Positions 9,260-18,539 of a DNA stretch of 64,000 nt are shown here, in pieces (position 1 is the stretch's first letter; every line of letters starts with the position of its first letter). Origin of the DNA: Mesorhizobium sp. (GTDB lineage Bacteria; Pseudomonadota; Alphaproteobacteria; Rhizobiales; Rhizobiaceae); the NCBI RefSeq assembly GCF_004962245.1, contig NZ_SUHQ01000026.1, positions 53,656-117,655 of the forward strand, read 5' to 3'. The notes below the pieces were generated by a model, which was not told the DNA's origin, ran no database searches, and worked only from the letters and a program-made list of their open reading frames with translations. The position numbers were made by a program, and so were the translations under genes.

Positions 9260-9401
9260 GGCTTGGCATTCCTTACACTTTGTCCAATATTATCAATTTA
9301 TGATAAATCGGCCAAGGAAAAACTGTCGATCGCCGGGAGAGTTATCCTGCAGCCCTGCCTCCCGGCGAGAGTGCTTGGCCAAAGCGTTGAAGCGGAAGCC
9401 G

Positions 9402-10298
9402 TCACCTTTCCGCTGGTACATGGCCGAGCAGCCAGTCGCGAAAGCTGGCAACCGGCGGATGACCGCGCTTGTCGTGCGGCACGACAAGATAATAGGCGCT
9501 GCGGCTTTGCATTGGTCGGCCCGGCGCCGGCACGAGCTGGCCGCGCTGCAATTCGCCTGATATGAGGATCTGCGGCAGCAGCGCCACGCCGAGCCCGGCC
9601 ATGCAGGCCTGGGCGGCGGTGCCGAATTGCTCGAATTGCATGCCCGGCCCGGTCGGCGCACTCAAACCCTGATGCTCGAACCACTCCGTCCATGCGCCGG
9701 GCCGCGTAGCCATATGCAGCAGTGGCAGGCGACCGAGATCGGCAGGCGTGGCAATGGCGCGGCCGGCCAGAAATTCGGGCGAGACGACAGGCGCCACCTC
9801 TTCGTGGACCAGCAGCGTCGAGTCGGCGTCCGGCCAGTCGGGCAGGCCGAAATGGATGGCGGCATCGAGCCTTTCGCGAGCGAAGTCGAAGCGGCCGATG
9901 CGGGTGACGAAATTGATGGTGATGTCGGGGTTGTTTTCGACGAAATCCGGGATGAGCGGCATCAGCCAGCGTGTGCCGAAGGTCGGCAGGATCGCGAGGT
10001 TCAAGATGCCAGTATGCCGATTGCTCATCAATCCAAGGGCTGCGTCACGCAATTGACCCAGGGCGGCGCGCACCGCTTCGGCATAGATCTCACCTGCCAC
10101 CGACAGCCTGACATTGCGGCTGTCGCGGTCGAACAGCCGGCGGCCGAACTGGTCCTCCAGGAGCTTGATCTGCCGGCTGACAGCGCCTTGAGTCAAATCG
10201 AGTTCCTGCGCGGCGGCGGTAAAGCTGCCCAGCCGGGCGACCGCCTCGAAGGCGGCAAGGGCGCTGATACCGGGCAAAAGGCGACGCTGGACGTTCAT
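9402..10298 (-). CDS. LysR-family regulator, probably of gcdH
   Basis: A 298-residue GcvA-like LysR regulator. The winged helix-turn-helix covers about residues 8-66 (A-A-F-E-A-V-A-R-L-G-S-F-T-A-A-A, then T-Q-G-A-V-S-R-Q-I-K). A periplasmic-binding-protein-like effector domain follows. It is divergent from glutaryl-CoA dehydrogenase, with 100 bp between the starts. That layout is typical of a regulator of gcdH (GcdR-type) responding to glutarate or a CoA ester. The target assignment is inference from position. Confidence 0.88.
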   Translation of the reverse strand: MNVQRRLLPGISALAAFEAVARLGSFTAAAQELDLTQGAVSRQIKLLEDQFGRRLFDRDSRNVRLSVAGEIYAEAVRAALGQLRDAALGLMSNRHTGILNLAILPTFGTRWLMPLIPDFVENNPDITINFVTRIGRFDFARERLDAAIHFGLPDWPDADSTLLVHEEVAPVVSPEFLAGRAIATPADLGRLPLLHMATRPGAWTEWFEHQGLSAPTGPGMQFEQFGTAAQACMAGLGVALLPQILISGELQRGQLVPAPGRPMQSRSAYYLVVPHDKRGHPPVASFRDWLLGHVPAER

Positions 10299-10398
10299 AA
10301 TCCATTACTAACGCTCATTGATAGGTGAAGCAATTTCGTTTGATTTTTTCGAGCCGGAAGCCGATAAGCCCGGCATCCCTGCATTTGGAGACCGAGCC

Positions 10399-11589
10399 AT
10401 GGCCGCCGACAAGAACGCATTCGTCTGGGAAGATCCCTTCCTGATCGAGGACCAGCTTTCGGAAGACGAGCGGATGGTGCGCGATGGCGCGGCGGCCTTC
10501 GCCGCCGACAAGCTCGCTCCCAGGATCGAGGAAGCCTATCTCGAGGAAAAGACCGATGCCGGGATCTTTCGCGAGATGGGCGAGGCCGGGCTGCTCGGCA
10601 TCACTATCCCCGAGGAATATGGCGGGCTCGGCGCCAACTATGTCACCTATGGGCTGGTGGCGCGGGAAGTCGAGCGCATCGACTCGGGCTATCGCTCGAT
10701 GATGAGCGTGCAGTCGTCGCTGGTGATGTATCCGATCCATGCCTATGGCTCGGAGGCGCAGCGCAAGAAATACCTGCCGAAGCTCGCCAGCGGCGAGTGG
10801 ATCGGCTGCTTCGGCCTGACCGAGCCGGATGCCGGTTCCGACCCGGGCGGCATGAAGACGCGAGCCGAGAAGACCGCGAACGGATACAAGCTCTCCGGCT
10901 CGAAGATGTGGATTTCCAACGCGCCGATCGCCGACGTCTTTGTCGTCTGGGCGAAATCGGCGGCGCATGACAACCAGATTCGCGGCTTCGTGCTGGAAAA
11001 AGGCATGAACGGGCTGTCGGCGCCAAAGATCGGCGGCAAGCTGTCGCTGCGTGCTTCGATCACCGGCGAAGTGGTGATGGAAGGCGTCGAGGTCGGTGAA
11101 GACGCGCTGCTGCCCAACGTCTCCGGTCTCAAAGGGCCGTTCGGCTGCCTAAACCGGGCGCGCTACGGTATCTCCTGGGGCGCGATGGGCGCGGCGGAGG
11201 ATTGCTGGCACCGGGCCCGCCAATATGGCCTCGACCGCAAGCAGTTCGGCAAACCGCTGGCCGGCACGCAGCTTTTCCAGAAGAAGCTCGCCGACATGCA
11301 GACCGAAATCGCGCTCGGACTGCAGGGCTCACTGCGGGTCGGGCGGCTGATGGATGAAGGCAAGATGGCGCCGGAGATGATCTCGATCGTCAAGCGCAAC
11401 AATTGCGGCAAGGCGCTCGACATTGCCCGCCAGGCTCGCGACATGCATGGCGGCAACGGCATCCAGATCGGCTACCACGTCATGCGCCACGCGCAGAACC
11501 TTGAAACCGTCAACACCTATGAGGGCACGCATGACGTGCATGCGCTGATCCTCGGACGGGCGCAGACGGGGATACAGGCGTTTTTCTAA
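10399..11589 (+). CDS. gcdH: Glutaryl-CoA dehydrogenase
   Basis: A 396-residue acyl-CoA dehydrogenase, the normal GcdH length. Family motifs are visible: G-C-F-G-L-T-E-P-D-A-G-S-D-P-G for flavin binding, K-M-W-I-S-N, and the catalytic glutamate in Y-E-G-T-H-D (about E375). F-A-W-E-D-P-F-type wording near the N-terminus (F-V-W-E-D-P-F) and Y-R-S-M-M-S-V-Q-S-S are typical of glutaryl-CoA dehydrogenases. It oxidises and decarboxylates glutaryl-CoA to crotonyl-CoA in lysine, tryptophan and glutarate degradation. The ATG at 10399 lies within a longer open frame. Confidence 0.93.
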   Translation: MAADKNAFVWEDPFLIEDQLSEDERMVRDGAAAFAADKLAPRIEEAYLEEKTDAGIFREMGEAGLLGITIPEEYGGLGANYVTYGLVAREVERIDSGYRSMMSVQSSLVMYPIHAYGSEAQRKKYLPKLASGEWIGCFGLTEPDAGSDPGGMKTRAEKTANGYKLSGSKMWISNAPIADVFVVWAKSAAHDNQIRGFVLEKGMNGLSAPKIGGKLSLRASITGEVVMEGVEVGEDALLPNVSGLKGPFGCLNRARYGISWGAMGAAEDCWHRARQYGLDRKQFGKPLAGTQLFQKKLADMQTEIALGLQGSLRVGRLMDEGKMAPEMISIVKRNNCGKALDIARQARDMHGGNGIQIGYHVMRHAQNLETVNTYEGTHDVHALILGRAQTGIQAFF

Positions 11590-11701
11590 GCCGGCAACCG
11601 TCGCTTAAATTAGGTGCACCGCAACATCTCTGCTTGGAGAATGCCCGCCGGATGTGTCAGGGTTCGGCGACATCGTTTGAAACGCCGACTTCCGGGGCAC
11701 C

Positions 11702-14700
11702 ATGGCAATTCTGGCAGCCGTCTACCACCTGACCCATTACAAATATGACCGGCCGGTCGTTCTCGGCCCTCAGGTCATTAGGCTGCAGCCGGCGCCGCAT
11801 TCCCGCACCAAGGTGCTCAGCCATTCGCTGAAGGTTGAGCCGGCGAACCACTTCGTCAACCTGCAGCAGGACCCCTATGGCAACTTCCTCGCGCGCTTCG
11901 TTTTTCCGGAACCGGTGACGGAACTGAAGATCGAGGTCGACCTCGTTGCCGACATGACGGTCTTTAATCCGTTCGATTTCTTCGTCGAGCCGTCGGCCGA
12001 AACTTTTCCGTTCGAATACCCGGAAGAGATCAGCGACGATCTCGCCATCTACCGGACGCCGGAGCCGGCCGGGCCGCTGCTGTCGGCGTTCCTGGAAACC
12101 ATCGATCGCAGTCCCAAAAACACCGTCAACTTCCTCGTCGACCTCAATGCGCGGCTGCAGCGCGAGATCGCCTATATCGTGCGCATGGAAACCGGCGTCT
12201 TCTCACCCGAGGAAACGCTGGCCGCCGGCAAGGGATCGTGTCGGGATTCGAGCTGGCTGCTGGTGCAGATCCTGAGGAACCTCGGCATCGCCGCGCGTTT
12301 CGTCTCCGGCTACCTGATCCAGTTGAAACCCGATCTTGTCGCGCTTGACGGACCGCCAGGCACCGCCGTCGACTTCACCGATCTCCATGCCTGGTGCGAA
12401 GTCTATCTGCCGGGCGCCGGCTGGATAGGCTTCGACCCGACCTCCGGCCTGCTCACCGGCGAAAGCCATGTGCCGCTGGCCGCCACGCCGCATTTCCGCA
12501 ACGCCGCGCCCATTTCCGGCATGGCGAGCTTCGCCAATGTTGAGTTTGGCTTCGACATGCGGGTCGACCGCATCGCCGAGCACCCGCGCATCACCAAGCC
12601 GTTCTCCGACGAAAGCTGGCAAGCGCTCGATGCGCTCGGCAATCAGGTCGATGCCGCGCTCGAGGCAGGGGACGTCCGGCTCACCATGGGCGGCGAGCCG
12701 ACCTTCGTGTCGATCGACGATTTCGAGGCGGAGGAGTGGAACACCGCCGCCGTCGGCCCGACAAAACGCGAAAAGGCCGATGCTTTGATCCGCCGGCTGC
12801 GTGAGCGTTTCGCGCCCGGCGGTTTCCTGCACTACGGGCAGGGCAAGTGGTATCCGGGCGAAAGCCTGCCGCGCTGGACCTTCTCGCTCTACTGGCGCAC
12901 CGACGGTGAGCCGGTGTGGAGCGACCCATCGCTGATCGCACGGGAAAACAGCGAAGCAGATATTGGGCCGAAGCAGGCTGAAAGCCTGCTGACGACGATT
13001 GCCGATGAACTCGGCATCGACAAGGCGATGGTCAGCGAAGCCTATGAGGACCCAGCCGAGTGGCTGCTCAAGGAAGGCAAGCTGCCGGAGAATGTCGATC
13101 CGTCCAATTCGAAGCTGGAGGACCCCGAAGAGCGCAGCCGCATGGCGCGGGTGTTCGAGCGCGGCCTGACCAAGCCGTCGGGCTATGTCCTGCCTGTGCA
13201 GCGCTGGAACAGTCAGGCGTCGGGTCCGCGCTGGCGTTCGGAGAAGTGGAAGACGCGGCGCGGCAGGCTGTTCTTGGTGCCGGGCGATTCACCGGTCGGC
13301 TACCGCCTGCCGCTCGGCACGCTTCCCTATGTGCCGCCGGCGCAGTTCCCCTACATCGTGCCGGTTGATCCTTCGCTGCCGCGCGGACCACTGCCGGCGC
13401 GCGAGGCCATTGTGCCTGAGGCCGCTCCTTTGCCGGAGGCTGCCCCGGCCGAACTGGAAGGCGCCGACGAAATGGTGCGACGCCAGCAGGCGATGTCCTT
13501 CACCGCCACGACCGGTCAGCAGGACCGTGTCGAACAGGAGATCACCGAGATCGGCGGAGCGGTGCGTACCGCGCTGTCGGTCGAGCCGCGCGACGGACGG
13601 CTTTGTGTGTTCATGCCGCCGGTCGAGGCGCTGGAAGATTATCTCGAACTGGTCGCGGCGGCCGAGAACGCGGCAAAGGCCATCGGCCTGCCGGTGCACA
13701 TCGAGGGCTACGGCCCGCCGCACGATCCGCGCCTCAATGTGATCCGTGTGGCTCCGGATCCTGGTGTCATCGAGGTGAACATCCATCCGGCTGCGAACTG
13801 GCAGGACTGCGTGGCGACGACCACAGCGATCTACGAAGAGGCGCGGCAGACGCGGCTTGGCGCCGACAAGTTCATGATCGACGGCCGCCATACCGGCACC
13901 GGCGGCGGCAACCATGTCGTCGTCGGCGGCGCAACACCCAATGACAGTCCGTTCCTGCGCCGCCCCGACCTCTTGAAGAGCCTGGTGCTGCAATGGCAGC
14001 GGCACCCGTCGCTGTCCTATCTGTTCTCGGGCCTGTTCATCGGCCCGACCAGCCAGGCACCGCGCTTCGACGAGGCGCGCCACGATTCGCTCTATGAGCT
14101 CGAGATCGCGATGGCGCAGGTGCCGCACCCGGACAAGGGCAATGCGCCATTGCCGTGGCTGGTCGACCGGCTGTTCCGCAATCTGTTGACCGATGTCACC
14201 GGCAACACGCATCGCTCGGAAATCTGCATCGACAAGCTGTTTTCGCCGGACGGCCCGACCGGACGGCTGGGGCTGGTCGAGTTCCGCGGATTCGAGATGC
14301 CGCCTAATGCGCGCATGAGCCTGGCGCAGCAATTGCTGGTGCGCGCCATCATCGCCCGCGCCTGGAAAAACCCGCTCGATGGCCGCTTCGTGCGCTGGGG
14401 CACGTCGCTGCATGACCGTTTCATGCTGCCGCACTACGTCTGGGCGGACTTTCTCGACGTGCTGGACGACCTCAAGCTGAACGGCTTCGAATTCCGTCCC
14501 GAATGGTTCGACGCGCAGCTCGAATTCCGCTTTCCGTTCTGCGGCGAGGTCCAGCATGCCGGCATCAAGCTGGAGCTGCGGCAAGCGCTGGAGCCGTGGC
14601 ATGTCATGGGCGAGCAGGGCGCGATCGGCGGCACCGTGCGCTTCGTCGATTCCTCGGTCGAACGGCTGCAGGTGAAGACCGAAGGGCTCAATCCGGAGCG

Positions 14701-15079
14701 TCATGCCGTCGTCTGCAACGGCCGCATCGTGCCGATGAAGGTGACCGACACCAGAGAGATCGCGGTGGCGGGCGTCCGTTTCAAAGCCTGGCAGCCGGCC
14801 TCGGGCCTGCATCCCGCGCTGCCGGTCAACACACCTCTGGTCTTCGACATCTATGACCGCTGGTCGGGCCGGGCGGTCGGCGGCTGCGTCTATCATGTCG
14901 CGCATCCCGGCGGGCGCAACTACGACACCTTCCCGGTCAATGGCAACGAAGCGGAGGCGCGGCGGCTTGCCCGTTTCGAACCGCGCGGGCATACGCCGTC
15001 CGGTTACGTGTTGCGCAACGAAGAAGCTTCTGAAGATTTCCCGATGACCCTTGACCTGCGGCGGCCTGCAAGACTCTGA
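11702..15079 (+). CDS. Large transglutaminase-like / DUF2126 protein
   Basis: A 1125-residue protein, first of three conserved genes. Residues 1-90 match the bacterial transglutaminase-like N-terminal domain (Y-H-L-T-H-Y-K-Y-D-R-P-V). The transglutaminase core has its Cys at C180 (G-K-G-S-C-R-D-S-S) and a His in D-L-H-A-W-C-E-V, followed by G-F-D-P-T-S-G-L. The long remainder is the DUF2126 region, with amidoligase/glutamine-synthetase-like character suggested for this family. A conserved-looking block is H-T-G-T-G-G-G-N-H-V. No signal peptide is seen. With its neighbours it is predicted by comparative genomics to synthesise or trim a peptide modification; the substrate is unknown. Confidence 0.88.
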   Translation: MAILAAVYHLTHYKYDRPVVLGPQVIRLQPAPHSRTKVLSHSLKVEPANHFVNLQQDPYGNFLARFVFPEPVTELKIEVDLVADMTVFNPFDFFVEPSAETFPFEYPEEISDDLAIYRTPEPAGPLLSAFLETIDRSPKNTVNFLVDLNARLQREIAYIVRMETGVFSPEETLAAGKGSCRDSSWLLVQILRNLGIAARFVSGYLIQLKPDLVALDGPPGTAVDFTDLHAWCEVYLPGAGWIGFDPTSGLLTGESHVPLAATPHFRNAAPISGMASFANVEFGFDMRVDRIAEHPRITKPFSDESWQALDALGNQVDAALEAGDVRLTMGGEPTFVSIDDFEAEEWNTAAVGPTKREKADALIRRLRERFAPGGFLHYGQGKWYPGESLPRWTFSLYWRTDGEPVWSDPSLIARENSEADIGPKQAESLLTTIADELGIDKAMVSEAYEDPAEWLLKEGKLPENVDPSNSKLEDPEERSRMARVFERGLTKPSGYVLPVQRWNSQASGPRWRSEKWKTRRGRLFLVPGDSPVGYRLPLGTLPYVPPAQFPYIVPVDPSLPRGPLPAREAIVPEAAPLPEAAPAELEGADEMVRRQQAMSFTATTGQQDRVEQEITEIGGAVRTALSVEPRDGRLCVFMPPVEALEDYLELVAAAENAAKAIGLPVHIEGYGPPHDPRLNVIRVAPDPGVIEVNIHPAANWQDCVATTTAIYEEARQTRLGADKFMIDGRHTGTGGGNHVVVGGATPNDSPFLRRPDLLKSLVLQWQRHPSLSYLFSGLFIGPTSQAPRFDEARHDSLYELEIAMAQVPHPDKGNAPLPWLVDRLFRNLLTDVTGNTHRSEICIDKLFSPDGPTGRLGLVEFRGFEMPPNARMSLAQQLLVRAIIARAWKNPLDGRFVRWGTSLHDRFMLPHYVWADFLDVLDDLKLNGFEFRPEWFDAQLEFRFPFCGEVQHAGIKLELRQALEPWHVMGEQGAIGGTVRFVDSSVERLQVKTEGLNPERHAVVCNGRIVPMKVTDTREIAVAGVRFKAWQPASGLHPALPVNTPLVFDIYDRWSGRAVGGCVYHVAHPGGRNYDTFPVNGNEAEARRLARFEPRGHTPSGYVLRNEEASEDFPMTLDLRRPARL

Positions 15080-15085
15080 TCAGCC

Positions 15086-17491
15086 ATGGCAAAGGGGAAT
15101 CACGAGAAAATACGCGGCAGGCCGCATAACCTGCTGGAGCACTACCAGCCGATCGACGGCGTCGTCGACGAGATGGTCGATGCATCGGGCAATCCCCGCC
15201 CGGTCTGGACGAACTTCATCGAGGCACTGGAGAATCTGGGGCCAGAAAAGCTCGCCCAGCGTTTCGCCCGCGCCGACCAGTATCTGCGCGACGCCGGGGT
15301 CTACTACCGGGTCTACGACAAGGCCGGCGCCAATGAACGCGAATGGCCGCTGGCGCATGTTCCCTTGTTGATCGAGGAGCAGGAATGGGCCGACATCAGC
15401 GCCGGCCTCGTCCAGCGGGCCGAGCTGTTCGAGGAAACGATCGCCGATATCTACGGACCGAACCGGCTCATCGAGAAAGGTATCCTGCCGGCGGGGCTGA
15501 TCGCGGCCAGCCCGGAATATTTGCGGCCCGTCGTCGGCATCAGACCGGCCAGCGGCCATTTCCTGCATTTCTGCGCCTTCGAGCTCGGCCGTGGACCGGA
15601 CGGCCGCTGGTGGGTGCTGGGCGACCGCACGCAGGCGCCGTCGGGTGCCGGCTTTGCGCTGGAAAACCGCGTCGCCACCACGCGTGCGCTGTCCGACATC
15701 TATGGCGAGATGCATGTGCACCGCCTTGCCGGCTTCTTCCGTCGCTTTCGCGACGCGCTGAACGGCATGGCCAAGGAGACCGGCGGCCGTGTCGCCATCC
15801 TGACGCCGGGGCCGCTCAACGAAACCTATTACGAACATGCCTACATCGCCCGCTATCTCGGCATCATGCTGCTCGAAGGCGAGGATCTGACCGTCTCCGG
15901 CGGCCGGCTTATGGTGCGCACGGTTTCGGGGCTGATGCCGGTCAGCGTGCTGTGGCGACGGCTCGACGCCGCCTTCGCCGATCCGCTCGAATTACGGCCG
16001 GATTCGCAGATCGGCACGCCGGGGCTGGTCGAGGCGATCCGCCGGGGAGCCGTTTCGGCCGTCAACGCACTCGGCTCCGGGCTGATGGAAACGCGGGCGC
16101 TGTTCGCCTTCCTGCCGAAGATTTCGCGAGAATTGCGCAATGAGGAGCTTCTCTTGCCGAGCATCGCGACATGGTGGTGCGGGCGGGAGACGGAGCGCGC
16201 CCATGTGCTCGCCAATATCGACCGCATGGTGATCGGTCCGGCGCTGTCGACACGGCTTGCCTTCGAGGATGACGAGTCCACCAGGCTGGGCTCGGCGCTG
16301 ACGGCCGGGGAACGGGCCGAATTGATAGCGCGGATCGAACGGGACGGCGGCGACTTTGTCGGTCAGGAAGCGGTGACGCTTTCGACCACGCCGGTCTATG
16401 TCGGCGGCTGGCTGGAGCCGCGGCCGGCAGCCCTGCGCGTCTATCTGGCGCGAACGCCGGAAGGCTGGACGGTGATGCCAGGTGGTTTTGCCCGTGTCGG
16501 CTTCTCGCTCGACCCGACCGCCATCGCCATGCAGCGTGGCGGCCAGGCGGCGGATGTGTGGGTGGTCAGCGACAGACCGGTGGAGCGCGAGACGCTGCTG
16601 CCGCAGGAGCACGACAGCTTCACCCGCACCTTGCCGGGCAGCCTGCCCAGCCGCGCGGCGGAGAACCTGACATGGCTCGGCCGCTATATCGAGCGATCGG
16701 AAGACACGGTGCGCATCCTGCGCGCCTATCACGTGCGGCTGGCCGAGGCCTCCGATCCGGACATGCCGCTGCTTGCCGATATCAGAGACTATCTCGAACC
16801 GTTCGGCATCGACGTCGCGACGGCGATCCCACCGGGGCTGATCGGCACGCTGGACAGCGCCGTCTACAGCGCCGGACAGATCCGCGACCGCTTCTCGCCC
16901 GATGGCTGGCTGGCGCTGAAGGATCTGTCGAAGACCATTCATCAATTCGCGACGACGGTGGCGCCGGGCGATGACGCGACGCGGGCAATGACGGTCATCC
17001 TGCGCAAGCTCGCCGGGTTTTCCGGCCTGCTGCATGAGAATATGTACCGCTTCACCGGCTGGCGCTTCCTGGAGATCGGCCGGCGGCTGGAACGCGGCAT
17101 CCAGATCGCCCGCACGCTCGCCCGGCTGACCAGGGCTGCGGCGCCGGACGGCGCGCTGGACATGATGCTGGAGATCGGCGACAGCGTCATGACCCATCGG
17201 CGGCAGTATCCGGTGCAGGCCGGCCGGCGCACGGTGATAGACCTCCTGGTGCTCGATCCGCTCAACCCGCGCTCCATCCTGTTCCAGCTCGAGCGGCTGA
17301 AGGCCGAAATCGCGCTGTTGCCTTCTGTCGGCGGCGAAGGGCATATGTCGCCGGCGGCGAAGGAGATCCTGCAGCTCAACACGGCGATCGCCATCATGGA
17401 GCCCTCGGATATGACGGCGAATGCCCTGGACGATCTCGCCGATGAGATCGGCGGCCTCTACAACAGCCTCGCCAAGGCCTATTTCGGCTAA
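15086..17491 (+). CDS. Fused circularly permuted ATP-grasp and alpha-E protein
   Basis: An 801-residue fusion. About residues 1-470 form a circularly permuted ATP-grasp ligase (Y-R-V-Y-D-K-A-G near the start, P-G-P-L-N-E-T-Y-Y-E-H, and a late V-Y-V-G-G-W). About residues 505-800 form the all-helical alpha-E domain, starting S-R-A-A-E-N-L-T-W-L-G-R-Y-I-E-R-S-E. In many bacteria these are two separate proteins. It lies 6 bp after the upstream gene, so it is surely co-transcribed. ATP-grasp enzymes join a carboxylate to an amine, which would complement the peptidase-like neighbours. Confidence 0.9.
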   Translation: MAKGNHEKIRGRPHNLLEHYQPIDGVVDEMVDASGNPRPVWTNFIEALENLGPEKLAQRFARADQYLRDAGVYYRVYDKAGANEREWPLAHVPLLIEEQEWADISAGLVQRAELFEETIADIYGPNRLIEKGILPAGLIAASPEYLRPVVGIRPASGHFLHFCAFELGRGPDGRWWVLGDRTQAPSGAGFALENRVATTRALSDIYGEMHVHRLAGFFRRFRDALNGMAKETGGRVAILTPGPLNETYYEHAYIARYLGIMLLEGEDLTVSGGRLMVRTVSGLMPVSVLWRRLDAAFADPLELRPDSQIGTPGLVEAIRRGAVSAVNALGSGLMETRALFAFLPKISRELRNEELLLPSIATWWCGRETERAHVLANIDRMVIGPALSTRLAFEDDESTRLGSALTAGERAELIARIERDGGDFVGQEAVTLSTTPVYVGGWLEPRPAALRVYLARTPEGWTVMPGGFARVGFSLDPTAIAMQRGGQAADVWVVSDRPVERETLLPQEHDSFTRTLPGSLPSRAAENLTWLGRYIERSEDTVRILRAYHVRLAEASDPDMPLLADIRDYLEPFGIDVATAIPPGLIGTLDSAVYSAGQIRDRFSPDGWLALKDLSKTIHQFATTVAPGDDATRAMTVILRKLAGFSGLLHENMYRFTGWRFLEIGRRLERGIQIARTLARLTRAAAPDGALDMMLEIGDSVMTHRRQYPVQAGRRTVIDLLVLDPLNPRSILFQLERLKAEIALLPSVGGEGHMSPAAKEILQLNTAIAIMEPSDMTANALDDLADEIGGLYNSLAKAYFG

Positions 17492-17515
17492 GGGCGGGTT
17501 CGGGTAAAGGCGGAC

Positions 17516-18400
17516 ATGCTCTACGACATCAGGCTCAATCTGCGCTACGATTATGATGCTGCCGCCGGTGGCGGTCGTCATCAGGTGCATGTGCTGCCGC
17601 CGACGATACCAGGTGTGCAGCGCGTGATCGCCGCTTCGCTGTCCTTCGCGCCGGCGCCGAGCGAACGCTCGGACTTTTTCGACTTCTTTGGCAACAGCGT
17701 GACGTCGATCGCCTTTCGCGACGTCCACGATGCGCTCGACATCAGGATGAGCGCGCGCGTTGCGGTCTCGCGGCCGGAACCGGCGCTTGACGTATCGCCC
17801 GACATCCGCCGGCTGCGGGAGGAACTCGACGCGGTGCGGTCGCTGTCGCCCGATGCACCGCATCACTTTCTGGCAGCCAGCGACCATGCAGGCCTCGATG
17901 CGGCGATCACGGCTTACGCGCAGGCCAGCGCCGGCAGTTCCGTCGCCGGCATCGCCATGGACCTGTGCAACCGTATTCATCGCGATTTCACCTATGACGG
18001 CAAGGCGACCACCGTTCGGACCCGAGCCAGCGACGCTTTCAGCCTGAAGCGGGGTGTCTGCCAGGATTTTTCACACATCATGATCGCCGGGCTGCGCGGC
18101 CTGGGTGTCCCCGCCGGCTATGTCAGCGGGTTCCTGCGCACCATTCCGCCGCGCGGAAAACCGCGCCTGGAAGGGGCCGACGCCATGCATGCCTGGGTGA
18201 AGGTGTGGTGCGGGCGCGACACCGGATGGCAGGAATTCGATCCGACCAACGGCATGCGGGCAAGCAACGACCACATCACCGTCGGCCATGGCCGCGACTA
18301 TTCGGATGTAGCGCCGATCGTCGGCGTCCTGAAGACGACCGGAGGGCAGGTCGGCGAGCAAGCGGTCGACGTCATTCCGGTCGTGCTCGAGAAGGCGTGA
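17516..18400 (+). CDS. Transglutaminase-like cysteine peptidase family protein
   Basis: A 294-residue protein with a transglutaminase-like N-terminal beta domain followed by the papain-like core. The catalytic Cys is C182 (K-R-G-V-C-Q-D-F-S-H), the His lies in D-A-M-H-A-W-V-K-V and the Asp in E-F-D-P-T-N-G. No signal peptide is seen, so the reaction is probably cytoplasmic. It is third in the cluster, 24 bp after the ATP-grasp/alpha-E gene. Family members act as peptidases or amidases more often than as cross-linkers. Confidence 0.9.
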   Translation: MLYDIRLNLRYDYDAAAGGGRHQVHVLPPTIPGVQRVIAASLSFAPAPSERSDFFDFFGNSVTSIAFRDVHDALDIRMSARVAVSRPEPALDVSPDIRRLREELDAVRSLSPDAPHHFLAASDHAGLDAAITAYAQASAGSSVAGIAMDLCNRIHRDFTYDGKATTVRTRASDAFSLKRGVCQDFSHIMIAGLRGLGVPAGYVSGFLRTIPPRGKPRLEGADAMHAWVKVWCGRDTGWQEFDPTNGMRASNDHITVGHGRDYSDVAPIVGVLKTTGGQVGEQAVDVIPVVLEKA

Positions 18401-18539
18401 CGGCAAGCGAGGCCGCAATCGCATGCGCCGAAGACTGGTTCCCAAACGCATGTGGTGAGCCTGACATCTTTGTGAAGCCATGGCGGAACCAGCGGCGGGT
18501 CCGGCGCTTATCTACGGGATAATTTCTCGTGGAGAGGAC

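Noticed and set aside
13289..14992. 567-codon open frame on the minus strand
   Set aside because: It is antisense to the DUF2126 gene, is rich in Arg/His/Asp as expected of a shadow frame at high GC, and has no recognisable motif.
15992..17980. 662-codon open frame on the minus strand
   Set aside because: Shadow of the ATP-grasp/alpha-E gene; composition is biased and no domain is seen.
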